A stretch of 64,000 nucleotides of DNA, taken from the NCBI RefSeq assembly GCF_000741215.1, contig NZ_JGYX01000007.1:124001-188000 (forward strand). Reading direction: 5' to 3'. Source of the DNA: Bifidobacterium pullorum subsp. gallinarum. GTDB taxonomy: Bacteria; Actinomycetota; Actinomycetes; Actinomycetales; Bifidobacteriaceae. Both the position numbers and the translations under genes were made by a program. The notes beneath the pieces are model-generated. The model saw nothing but the letters and a program-made list of their open reading frames with translations. It was not told the origin of the DNA and did not search any database. Positions 9,135 to 17,494 of this stretch are shown here, in pieces (position 1 is the stretch's first letter; each line of letters starts with the position of its first letter).

Positions 9135-9926
9135 ATGTTACTGGAACTCGACCATATCTCCAAGATCTACGGCGAACTCAACGCTGTCGACGATCTGAAC
9201 CTGACCGTGCCGGAAGGACAGTGGCTGGCGATCGTCGGCTCGTCCGGTTCCGGCAAAACCACGCTGATGAACATCATCGGGTGTCTGGATTCGCCCAGCC
9301 GCGGTTCGGTGACGTTGGAAGGGCGGCGACTGGAGGACTTGAACGCCGCGCAGCTGGCCGACGTGCGCAAGAACGTGATCGGTCTGGTGTTCCAGAAGTT
9401 CCATCTGGTGCCGCATCTGACGGCGGTGGAGAACGTGATGGTCGCTCAGTATTATCATTCGGTGGTTGATGAGGCGCAGGCCATGGCGGCGCTTGAACGG
9501 GTGGGACTGAAGGAGCGTGCCCACCATCTGCCCGCCCAGCTGTCCGGTGGCGAGCAGCAGCGTGTGTGCATCGCGCGGGCGTTGATCAACTGCCCGAAAC
9601 TGGTGCTGGCCGACGAACCGACCGGCAATCTCGACGAACGCAACGAGCGCATTGTACTCGACCTGTTCCGGCAGCTGCATGAGCAGGGCACCACCATCAT
9701 CGTGGTGACGCATGACGCGCTGGTCGCCTCCTGCGCGCAACGAGAGATCATGCTCAACCACGGCGTGCTGGTGGGGGAGCGGTGGAACGACGAAACGGCC
9801 CGGCTCGCGTATGAGGCGGCGGGCGGGCGACCGGCATCCACCGGGGCGCAGGTGGAGGGCGCGCAGACCGGGGAGGCGGCAATGGCGTTCGCCGACCCGA
9901 CCAAGGCCGCGAAAACCGGGGCGTGA
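9135..9926 (+). CDS. ABC transporter ATP-binding protein (LolD/MacB type)
   Basis: A 263-residue ATPase powering the two preceding permeases. Walker A is G-S-S-G-S-G-K-T (35-42), followed by a Q-loop (VFQKFHLVPHLTAVENV), signature L-S-G-G-E-Q-Q-R, Walker B L-V-L-A-D-E-P-T-G-N-L-D and H-loop V-T-H-D. The LDxPTxGNLD type and short length fit the MacB/LolD family. A 35-residue Ala/Gly/Thr-rich tail extends beyond the domain. The ATG at 9135 has AAAGGACAAGG upstream; the open frame begins about 100 nt earlier but without family similarity. Confidence 0.93.
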   Translation: MLLELDHISKIYGELNAVDDLNLTVPEGQWLAIVGSSGSGKTTLMNIIGCLDSPSRGSVTLEGRRLEDLNAAQLADVRKNVIGLVFQKFHLVPHLTAVENVMVAQYYHSVVDEAQAMAALERVGLKERAHHLPAQLSGGEQQRVCIARALINCPKLVLADEPTGNLDERNERIVLDLFRQLHEQGTTIIVVTHDALVASCAQREIMLNHGVLVGERWNDETARLAYEAAGGRPASTGAQVEGAQTGEAAMAFADPTKAAKTGA

Positions 9927-10043
9927 GTACAGGCGGAATAGGTGCGGCAGCCGGGGACGGAGAGACTGAACCACGCCGGAGGGCCGCGTCGGTTTGTCGG
10001 TTCGACAGTAACGGTGCGACTGCGAACGGAAAGGATATGCGAT

Positions 10044-10595
10044 ATGGAACGGAACGCAGTGGCGTTCAGCGGCCGTGCAATCGGCATGACGGTGGCCGGT
10101 CTGGCGGTGACCGCCGCCCTGCTGGGTGGGTGCGGCGAACCCAAAGCCGTGCCGATGGACGACGAGTTCGCCGGGAATTCCGGGCAGTCGGCGGATTCGG
10201 GGACGACGGGAACGGGCACCGCCGAGGATGCGGGCAATGGTGAGGCGCCGGACGGTTCTGATGGCGGGAATGGCGGAGCCCGGCGGGATACCGGCGTCTA
10301 CGCCGACGGCACCTATGCGATTAAAGGCCAGTATGGGCCGGTCGGCGAGGACACCATCGACGTGTATCTGACCATTGCGGACGGTGCCGTCACCGATGTT
10401 GATGTCGTCGGACACCCGTTCACCACCATCTCCAGGCACCATCAGGAGGCGTTCGCCGAAGCCGTGCCCGGCGTGGTGGTGGGCAAGCCGCTCGAAGGGT
10501 TGAAGGTGGACAAGGTGGCCGGTGCCAGCTGGACGTCGGACGCGTTCAACGCCGCCCTTGACGTGGCGAGGCAGGAAGCCTCCGTCGTCCAGTAG
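10044..10595 (+). CDS. FMN-binding lipoprotein, probable ApbE substrate
   Basis: A 183-residue exported protein with signal peptide and lipobox (L-L-G-G-C, Cys30), a Ser/Gly/Asp-rich linker (31-82) and one FMN_bind domain (about 83-178). The flavinylation motif D146-K-V-A-G-A-S-W-T154 matches the D-x-x-x-(S/A)-G-A-x-x-T pattern recognised by ApbE, giving T154 as the expected FMN attachment site. Last gene of the iron run, so it is likely an extracytosolic electron carrier working with the DUF2318 protein and P19. The ATG at 10044 follows GGAAAGGA. Position corresponds to the end of the sif cluster. Confidence 0.87.
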   Translation: MERNAVAFSGRAIGMTVAGLAVTAALLGGCGEPKAVPMDDEFAGNSGQSADSGTTGTGTAEDAGNGEAPDGSDGGNGGARRDTGVYADGTYAIKGQYGPVGEDTIDVYLTIADGAVTDVDVVGHPFTTISRHHQEAFAEAVPGVVVGKPLEGLKVDKVAGASWTSDAFNAALDVARQEASVVQ

Positions 10596-10614
10596 CGCGC
10601 GGGTCGGTCGCAGC

Positions 10615-12792
10615 TCATCCGATGAGCTTGGTACGCTCCAATTGTTCCCCGAACCGGCGGTTCAGCCCGACCAACGGCTTGCGCAGCAACAAGCCGAGCA
10701 ACAGCAGCGGCGGCACGAACAGCAGCAGCTTGCCCAGCTCCATCCAGTAGTCGTTCTGGTAGATGCCGGCGATCGCGGCGCGCATCGCGTTGATCGCATG
10801 CGTGATCGGCAGGAACGGGCTCAGCCGTTGCATGAACCCCGGCAGCACCTGCAGCGGGTACGAGCCGGCCGACCCGGACACCTGGAACACCAGCATCAGC
10901 ATGCCGATCGCCTTGCCGATGTTGCCGAAACTGACCACCATCGTGTAGATGAAGAACGCGAACACCAGTCCGCCCACCCAGCCCGAGAGCATGAACAGCA
11001 GCGGGTGCACGGCCTGCACGCGCAGGAACAGCAGGCTGCCCGCGCAGCTGACCGTGCTCTGCAGCAGCGAAATCAGCGCGAACACGCCGAAGCGTCCCAG
11101 GAACACCTGATGCGGCCGCAGCCGGCGGAACCGCCGCCGCTGCTCGTCCGCCAGCGAGGTCCTGACCGCCAGGGCGATGAGGATCGACGCGGTCCACAAC
11201 GGGATGAACGTGTAATACGGCGCCATGCCCGAACCGAAATTCGCCACCGGGAACACGGCCTTGCGATCCAGTTCGACCGGTGCGGCCAATGCGGAGGCCA
11301 GCGAGGACGCGTCCCCGGCGAGCAGCGAACGGACGGCGTCGGCGTCGCCGCTCGTCAATGCGTCGGCCAGATCGTCATGGAAGGTGGTCAGCCCGGCGCC
11401 GGCCTCGCGCAGGTGCGCGGCGGTGTCGTCCAGCATCGTGCGGATGTCCGCCACCGTGGCGCCGGCGTCCGCCGCGGCGCCGTCCAGTGTGGAGACCGTG
11501 GAATCCAACCGTTGCGTGTCCTGATCCAGCACGGAGGAGGCGTCCCGCACGGCGGCGGTGAGTTGGTCGACCTGCGGGGCGATGTCGGCCGCGAACCCGT
11601 CCGAGACGTCGGTGACGGATGCGACGGCCTGGTCGATGAGCGTGCGGATCTGCTCCCGCTGTCCGAGCGCGGCGTCGGCGTCCCGCGTCACCGTGTCGGC
11701 GGCCGTGGTCAACGCCGTGGCCAGCGTGTCCAGCTGGTCGGCGGTGCGCTGCAGCGCGTCCGCCGCGGCCGTCAGGTCGGGGTTGTCGGCCGCGCCCGGC
11801 AGTCCCAGCAGCGTATCGTGCAGCTGCCGGTAGAGCGCCGCCTGGTCGCTCACCGCGGAGGACTGCTGACGCAGCGCGTCGGCGGTGGCCGTGGCATTGC
11901 CCTGCGCGTCGTCGAACACCGTGTCGAGGTCGTCGCGCACGCCGGTGAACCCGTCGGCGCTGGCGGACAGCGCGTCCGTCACCGTGCCCGCGGCCGCCGA
12001 GAGCGCGTCGGCCGTGTCGCGGACCGCCTGACGGGCGTCGCCCAACGGTTCGGCGTCGTCGTCGATGGCCGTGGCGGTCTGCCCGACCAGCGCCGACGAG
12101 CTCTCCAGCAGCGACTGGGCCGTGTCGGTCAGCGCGCGGTAGGTGGCGAGGGAGTCGGCGGTGTCGTTCAACTGGGCGGCGAAGTCGGCGATGTTGGCCT
12201 GGAAATCGTCCATCGCGTTCCGGGCCTCGGGGCGGTCGAGCTGCCGGACCAGCGCCGCGGCGATGTCCAACGCGGTGCCCGTCAGCGTTTCGGCGAACAT
12301 CTCGTTGACCTGCGCGGCCACCTCATCGGCGCCCGCACCCGTCAGGTTCGGGGCGACCGCGTTCTTCTTCTCGTTGCTGTAATACTCGATGACGGCGTGG
12401 TGCGCGTCCTCGGTGAAGAACGTCATCATCGTGGCGCTGAAATCCTTCGGGATCACCAGCGCGGCATAGTATTCCCCGGACTTCGTGCCCTCGATCGCGT
12501 CCTGCCGCGTGGTGAACGTCCAATCCAGCTGCGAGTCGGCGCGCAGCTGGTCCACCACCTCGGCGCCGATCGACACACGGACCGGGATCAGGTCGGACTG
12601 GTAGCCCTCATCGTCGTTCGCCACCGCGAACCGCATCGCACCCATGTTGCCGAACGGATCCCAACTGGCGGCGATGTTGAACCAGGCGAACAGGCTGGGG
12701 ATCGCCACCAGGCCGATCACGATGATCACGGAGACCACGTTGCCGGTGAGCCGGCGCACATCGTCCACGAACAGATGCCAGATATCCCTCAT
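10615..12792 (-). CDS. YhgE/Pip-domain membrane protein
   Basis: A 725-residue ABC-2-like membrane protein of the YhgE/Pip family. It has an N-terminal helix (about 18-38) followed by the W-F-N-I-x-x-x-W-D-P-F-G-N motif, a long extracytoplasmic Ala/Asp/Thr-rich coiled-coil region (about 200-500) and five or six C-terminal helices, including the family's P-G-F-M-Q-R-L-S-P-F-L-P-I-T-H-A sequence. Members include the lactococcal phage receptor Pip and exporters related to type VII secretion; the function here is unknown. The start codon overlaps the stop of the upstream paralogue by 4 nt (ATGA), so the two are co-translated. Confidence 0.9.
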   Translation of the reverse strand: MRDIWHLFVDDVRRLTGNVVSVIIVIGLVAIPSLFAWFNIAASWDPFGNMGAMRFAVANDDEGYQSDLIPVRVSIGAEVVDQLRADSQLDWTFTTRQDAIEGTKSGEYYAALVIPKDFSATMMTFFTEDAHHAVIEYYSNEKKNAVAPNLTGAGADEVAAQVNEMFAETLTGTALDIAAALVRQLDRPEARNAMDDFQANIADFAAQLNDTADSLATYRALTDTAQSLLESSSALVGQTATAIDDDAEPLGDARQAVRDTADALSAAAGTVTDALSASADGFTGVRDDLDTVFDDAQGNATATADALRQQSSAVSDQAALYRQLHDTLLGLPGAADNPDLTAAADALQRTADQLDTLATALTTAADTVTRDADAALGQREQIRTLIDQAVASVTDVSDGFAADIAPQVDQLTAAVRDASSVLDQDTQRLDSTVSTLDGAAADAGATVADIRTMLDDTAAHLREAGAGLTTFHDDLADALTSGDADAVRSLLAGDASSLASALAAPVELDRKAVFPVANFGSGMAPYYTFIPLWTASILIALAVRTSLADEQRRRFRRLRPHQVFLGRFGVFALISLLQSTVSCAGSLLFLRVQAVHPLLFMLSGWVGGLVFAFFIYTMVVSFGNIGKAIGMLMLVFQVSGSAGSYPLQVLPGFMQRLSPFLPITHAINAMRAAIAGIYQNDYWMELGKLLLFVPPLLLLGLLLRKPLVGLNRRFGEQLERTKLIG

Positions 12793-15449
12793 GCCCGGTG
12801 CCTCCCCTTGGAATCATGCAACCCGATCAGATCGGTTTCGACGATTCGGCGCGCGGCCTCCCGCGTGCGGTCCGCACGGCGTGCGCGCCTGCGCCGCCGC
12901 GCTCGGCGGGCGCGCATGCGGTCCAGATCGCGCAACGCCAGCTGCACGCGGATCTCCTCGTCGTCCAGATTGCCGAGCTCGACCTGCCGGCGCAGATGGT
13001 CGCGCATCAGCTCGATGCCCATCAGGAACGCGATGATCAGCAACACCCACACGGTCCACGCGCCCAGCATCGCCAGCTTGGCGTCCGTGGTCAGCGAGAA
13101 CGTGACCGCCAGCACGACCGGCACCACGAACCCGGCGATCGTCGCGCCGCGCCGCAGCCGCGGATACAGCTCCTCGAACGCGGCCGCCCGCTGCACGATC
13201 GCCTCCCGATACTCCGCACGGTCGCCCAGCACGCGCAGGATCTGGCCGATCGGATACTCGTGGCCGCGCAGCGTCACCGGCTCGCCGTTGAGGATCCCGG
13301 CCTGGGCGATCTGCCGGGCGAACAGCCGGTTCACGTTCGTCAGCCGCGGCCGGACGCCGATGCCGACGGCGAACGCGACGGCGGCGAACACCAGCAGATG
13401 CGCCATGCTGGTCCACCAGACGTCGCCGTAGAACCCGCCGATCGTCTCGCGCAGGGCGTCGATCGCGTAGGTGAACGGGAAGAACGGGTGCAGGGCGCGG
13501 AAGAACCCGGGCATCATCTCGATCGGATACATGCCGCCTGCCCCCGGAATCTGCACGATGATCATCACCATGATCAGGGCCTTGCCCACATGCAGCAGCG
13601 TGGTGGCCAGCATGTACGCGACCGCGCTGTACGTCACCGAGGCGATCACCCCCGTGGCCACGAACGCGACCGGGCTGACCGTCTGCACGCCGATCACCAG
13701 ATCGCCGACGGTCACGATCAGCCCCTGGGCGGCGGCCATGACGGCCAACAGCAGCCAACGGCCCAGATACGCCTGGGTGGCGGTCAGGTCCTCGACGCCC
13801 TCGTCGTCGGCCTCCAGCTTCATCAGCGCCACCAGCATGAACACGCCCGCCCACATCGCCAGATTCGTGAACAGCGGGGCCATGCCGGAACCGTACGAGT
13901 TGACCGGATACACGACATGCTCGTCCAGCACGGTGGGGGAGAGCATGAAATCCGCGATCTTGCGCTCGTCGAGCGTGCCGTCCCCGCCGAACAGGGCGTC
14001 CAGCGTGCCGGCGGAGGACAACGCGTTCAAATCCGTGCGCAGCGTGCCCAGCCGGGTCTGCACGCGCGCCAGGGCGGCGTCGGTGTCGGACAGGGCGGTT
14101 GTCGCCTGCAGGAGCGCCTGGTCGAGCTGATCCACGATCAGTGACGCCTGGTCGATCAGCGTGCCCTGCGCTGACAGCTGGCCGCCGAGCGTGCCGCTCG
14201 CCGTGGATAGCGCACCCAGCCCGTTGCCGAGCGCGGGCCAAGCGTCGGCGTTCAGGGTGGACCGGGCCTGCGCGGAGGCGTCCAACGCCTGTTGCATGGC
14301 CGTGCCCAGATCGTCCGCCAGCGCGCCGGTGTCCGTGGCGGTGGCGCCGATGGTACCGTTCAGCGCCGTCAGGCTTTCGATGGTGCCGTCCAGCGTCGTG
14401 TTCGCCTGTTGCAGCTGGTCGATGGCCTGCATGATGGTGCCTGACGAATCCGGCAGGGCTTCGGACAGGGCCTTCAGATTGTTCAGAAGCGTGGCGTTGC
14501 GGTCGGTGATGTCCTGCAGCGTGGCCAGGCTGCCGGCGACCTGGCCGTTGGCCGCGGTGATCGCTCCCGCCGCCGAGGCCAGAGCGCCCGTGGCCTTGGC
14601 ATTGGCTTGGGAGAGCAGGGCGTTGCCGGTGTCGAACGCCGTGGAGGCGGTGCCGACGGTCTGCCCGAGCGCGGTCCGCGTGGTGTCAAGCAGGCCGGAG
14701 AGGCCGTCCAGCCCGCTGGCGGCGTCGGCGCCGAGCCGGCGGACATCGTCGAGCGTGGCGCGCACACCCGTCAGATCCATCGGGTCGTCGGCATCGGTGA
14801 CGTCGGCGATGGCGGAGCGGATCGAGGCGACGGCATTCTGCGCGTCCGCCAGCGCCCGGTCGGCCTTGGCGCGGGCGGCGTCCGCGGAATCCGACGCCTG
14901 GGCCTCGGCCTGGTTGACGGCCTGTGCCACCACCTCGCTGACGGTGGCGACGAATGTGGCGTTGACCTGACGATCGACCGCATTCGCGGCGGTGTCCGTG
15001 ACCTTCGGCGCGATCGGACTGACCTTCTCGTTGACGAAATACTCCAAGGCCGGCCGCTGCGCGCCTCCGTCGGCGATCAGCTCCGCCAGCCGGTCGCTGA
15101 AATCCGCGGGGATGACGATCGCCGCGTAGGAACGACCGGACCTCACATCCTTCATGGCCGAGTCCTCGTCGGCGAACACCCAGCCGAGTTCATGGTTCCC
15201 CTGCAGCGAGGCGACGATCTGGTCGCCCAGATTCGTGCCGGCGATCGGCTCCTTGTCGGTCCCGGCATCCAGATTGGCCACCGACACCTGCACATTGGCG
15301 GTGTTCCCGTACGGATCCCAGAACCCGATGATGTTCACCCATGCGTAGAACGCGGGCAGCACGGCCAGACCGAACACAATCACCCACGCCGCCGGCACAC
15401 GCAGCAGCCGTCGGACATCACGCGCGACGATCGACCACACATTGCGCAC
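12789..15449 (-). CDS. YhgE/Pip-domain membrane protein (larger paralogue)
   Basis: An 886-residue paralogue of the adjacent gene. It shares the N-terminal helix and the W-V-N-I-I-G-F-W-D-P-Y-G-N motif, a long Ala/Thr/Asp coiled-coil region (about 190-560), and a C-terminal ABC-2-like bundle with P-G-F-F-R-A-L-H-P-F-F-P-F-T-Y-A. Unlike its partner it has an extra C-terminal domain with two more helices and a basic tail ending in a run of Arg/Ala. The GTG start at 15449 is chosen because GGGAGGG lies 6-7 nt upstream; upstream ATGs at 15467 and 15464 lack that spacing. The pair probably forms one heteromeric complex. Confidence 0.88.
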   Translation of the reverse strand: MRNVWSIVARDVRRLLRVPAAWVIVFGLAVLPAFYAWVNIIGFWDPYGNTANVQVSVANLDAGTDKEPIAGTNLGDQIVASLQGNHELGWVFADEDSAMKDVRSGRSYAAIVIPADFSDRLAELIADGGAQRPALEYFVNEKVSPIAPKVTDTAANAVDRQVNATFVATVSEVVAQAVNQAEAQASDSADAARAKADRALADAQNAVASIRSAIADVTDADDPMDLTGVRATLDDVRRLGADAASGLDGLSGLLDTTRTALGQTVGTASTAFDTGNALLSQANAKATGALASAAGAITAANGQVAGSLATLQDITDRNATLLNNLKALSEALPDSSGTIMQAIDQLQQANTTLDGTIESLTALNGTIGATATDTGALADDLGTAMQQALDASAQARSTLNADAWPALGNGLGALSTASGTLGGQLSAQGTLIDQASLIVDQLDQALLQATTALSDTDAALARVQTRLGTLRTDLNALSSAGTLDALFGGDGTLDERKIADFMLSPTVLDEHVVYPVNSYGSGMAPLFTNLAMWAGVFMLVALMKLEADDEGVEDLTATQAYLGRWLLLAVMAAAQGLIVTVGDLVIGVQTVSPVAFVATGVIASVTYSAVAYMLATTLLHVGKALIMVMIIVQIPGAGGMYPIEMMPGFFRALHPFFPFTYAIDALRETIGGFYGDVWWTSMAHLLVFAAVAFAVGIGVRPRLTNVNRLFARQIAQAGILNGEPVTLRGHEYPIGQILRVLGDRAEYREAIVQRAAAFEELYPRLRRGATIAGFVVPVVLAVTFSLTTDAKLAMLGAWTVWVLLIIAFLMGIELMRDHLRRQVELGNLDDEEIRVQLALRDLDRMRARRARRRRRARRADRTREAARRIVETDLIGLHDSKGRHRA

Positions 15450-15542
15450 AGGACACCCTCCCATCATCGGCCGCAACGGGAACGCGGCATCTCCGGTAGC
15501 ATAGGCTTCCGGCGCATCACGCCGCACCGTGATTCACCCCAA

Positions 15543-15650
15543 GAGGGGGTGGCTTGGGCATGTCCATGGCTGCTGTCCGATTTTGGCGGCGAACTCCATC
15601 GTGAACGAGGGGGTGGCTTGGGCATGTCCGTGGCTGCTGTTCGATATCAG
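15543..15650. repeat. Imperfect direct repeat, 64-bp offset
   Basis: A segment beginning GAGGGGGTGGCTTGGGCATG occurs at 15543 and again at 15607, followed in both cases by TCC-A/G-TGGCTGCTGT-C/T-CGAT. The two copies are about 37 bp with two mismatches. They sit between two divergently transcribed genes, so they may serve either promoter. No coding function is supported. Confidence 0.7.
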
Positions 15651-15698
15651 CCGCGGGAACGAGCGCCGCCGTGCCGCGCATCTGCTAGCGTGGGGGCA

Positions 15699-16958
15699 AT
15701 GGAACCTGCAACGCACGATGAGACACCGGCCACCGCAGCCCTTGGGACCCCATCCCGCCGCCTGCCCGGCGACGTCAACGGCGATGGCCGCGTCGACATC
15801 GACGACCGCCGGTTGCCGCTCATCGCCCGCATCTACGGCGTCCTCGTCCTGCTGAGCGGCATCGTCACCGTCCCCGCACTCGTCTTCATCGCGGTTCGCG
15901 GCATCGTGGGCGTCCTGAGCGGACACTCCGTCATCGACGTGCTGGACCTGACCTTCATCCTGACCTGCGTCCAGGTCGGCGTCATGCTCGTCTCCTCGTC
16001 CTGCATGGTCGTCTTCGGCGTCTTCCTGCTGTGCAACCGCCGCAAGAACGCGGCGCGATGGGCGTACGCCATCATCCCCCTGACCATCGCCGACGGCATG
16101 CTCTCCCTGGCGCTCGTCGGCGTCGACTGGAACCTGATCCCGCCGATCGCGCAGCTGGCCATCCTCACCACCCTGTCCATCGTGCTCGACCCCGCCCTGC
16201 TGGAGGAACGCCGACTGCAGCGCACCCTCAAACGCATGGACGAACGCAGCGACTACGAGGAGGCGCTCGCCAAAGGCATGCTCGGCCGCGATCCCAGCGG
16301 CAAGGGATACATCGAACTCGAATTCTTCAACATCTTCTGGCTGTTCATGATCGGCTGCGTGTTCGGCCTGGTGGTCGAAACCCTCTACCACCGTGTGGTA
16401 TGGGGCGAATGGCAGGACCGCGCCGGACTGCTGTGGGGACCGTTCTCGCCGATTTACGGCTGCGGCGCGGTGGTCCTGACCGCATGTCTGAACCGGCTGT
16501 GGCGCTCGCATCCGCTGCTGATCTTCTGCGCCAGCGCGGTGATCGGCGGCGCGTTCGAGTATTTCGTCAGCTGGTTCATGGAGGTGGCGTTCGGCATCAC
16601 CGCCTGGGACTACACCGGCCAATGGCTCTCGATCGACGGGCGCACCTCCGGCAAGTACATGGTGTTCTGGGGGTTCCTCGGGGTGGTGTGGATCAAGCTG
16701 CTGCTGCCGCGGATCCTGTGGCTGATCAACCGGATCCCGTGGAAGGTCCGGTATTCGCTGACCGCCGTGGCATTCGTGTTCATGCTCGTCAACGCCGCGA
16801 TGACGCTGATGGCATTCGACTGCTGGTACGGCCGGGTGTCCGGCAACGAGCCGGACTCCCCGGTGACGTGGTTCTTCGCCGAGCATTACGACAACGCCTA
16901 CATGGAACACCGGTTCCAGACCATGTCGATCGACCCCTCGCGTTCGGGGCGTCTGTAG
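15699..16958 (+). CDS. Putative ABC-transporter-permease-like membrane protein (CmpB family)
   Basis: A 419-residue membrane protein. The C-terminal half has the CmpB/DUF1113-type core: a first helix followed by V-E-T-L-Y-H-R, then L-L-W-G-P-F-S-P-I-Y-G-C-G and F-E-Y-F-V-S-W-F-M-E, and Y-T-G-Q-W with I-D-G-R-T-S. The N-terminal half carries three further helices. Residues 25-36 (D-V-N-G-D-G-R-V-D-I-D-D) match a dockerin-type calcium-binding loop, unusual on a membrane protein. No family member has a firm function. The ATG at 15699 lies seven bases after a TAGCGT hexamer, so the mRNA is probably leaderless. Confidence 0.85.
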   Translation: MEPATHDETPATAALGTPSRRLPGDVNGDGRVDIDDRRLPLIARIYGVLVLLSGIVTVPALVFIAVRGIVGVLSGHSVIDVLDLTFILTCVQVGVMLVSSSCMVVFGVFLLCNRRKNAARWAYAIIPLTIADGMLSLALVGVDWNLIPPIAQLAILTTLSIVLDPALLEERRLQRTLKRMDERSDYEEALAKGMLGRDPSGKGYIELEFFNIFWLFMIGCVFGLVVETLYHRVVWGEWQDRAGLLWGPFSPIYGCGAVVLTACLNRLWRSHPLLIFCASAVIGGAFEYFVSWFMEVAFGITAWDYTGQWLSIDGRTSGKYMVFWGFLGVVWIKLLLPRILWLINRIPWKVRYSLTAVAFVFMLVNAAMTLMAFDCWYGRVSGNEPDSPVTWFFAEHYDNAYMEHRFQTMSIDPSRSGRL

Positions 16959-17138
16959 CGGGCGGGTTCCGGTCGTTGTGTGAGACCGGGCGCGGCGGGT
17001 GATGCCGGGCCTGCCGATGAATCCGATATATTTGCGGCCCGGAGGATTAGGCGCCTGGTCATGTTGGCGATGCCGCGACGGTCGAACGTCGATGTCCGCA
17101 CAGCGTACATGTCGGACTGCGGCCGGAGGACGATTGCT

Positions 17139-17144
17139 TATAAT
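17139..17144 (+). promoter_or_regulatory. -10 hexamer TATAAT
   Basis: A consensus TATAAT lies 66 nt before the ATG of the Lrp-type gene, giving a short leader with a strong ribosome site. The -35 region is weak. Confidence 0.45.
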
Positions 17145-17210
17145 GAGCGGCAACGGTGCTCCACGGCCGGAACCGCCTGGACGCCCGCCGGACGGATGAA
17201 GGAGGATCCC

Positions 17211-17489
17211 ATGACCAACGCGATTGTGCTCATCGATGCGGAAAGCGGCAAGGCCAACGAGGCCGCCCGGGCCGTGGCGGAGATCCGCGGCGTGCGCGAG
17301 GTGTATTCGGTGGCGGGAGACATCGACCTGGTCGCCGTCATCAACGCGGACGACATCGACCAGCTGACCGAGATCATCCCCGGCGGCATCGCCAAGGTCG
17401 ACGGCGTGACCCGTACCCGCACGCTCATGGCCTTCAAGACCTTCAGCAGCAGGGACGAGGCCGCCGCCTACGACCTCGGCCTCGACTGA
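17211..17489 (+). CDS. Stand-alone Lrp/AsnC ligand-binding (RAM) domain protein
   Basis: A 92-residue protein consisting only of the AsnC_trans_reg_2 (RAM) fold: the first beta strand A-I-V-L-I-D-A, G-V-R-E-V-Y-S-V-A-G-D-I-D-L-V-A-V-I and the closing strand T-R-T-L-M-A-F-K. The DNA-binding half of Lrp proteins is absent and no remnant of it lies upstream, so this is the single-domain class that binds amino acids and oligomerises. A GAAGGAGG site precedes the ATG at 17211. It converges on a dipeptidase gene five nucleotides away, consistent with amino-acid sensing but not proof of it. Confidence 0.88.
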   Translation: MTNAIVLIDAESGKANEAARAVAEIRGVREVYSVAGDIDLVAVINADDIDQLTEIIPGGIAKVDGVTRTRTLMAFKTFSSRDEAAAYDLGLD

Positions 17490-17494
17490 CGGGA

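Noticed and set aside
10522-13431. A 969-codon plus-strand open frame opposite the YhgE genes
   Set aside because: Arg/Gly/His-rich composition without domains; the opposite strand has clear membrane proteins with motifs.
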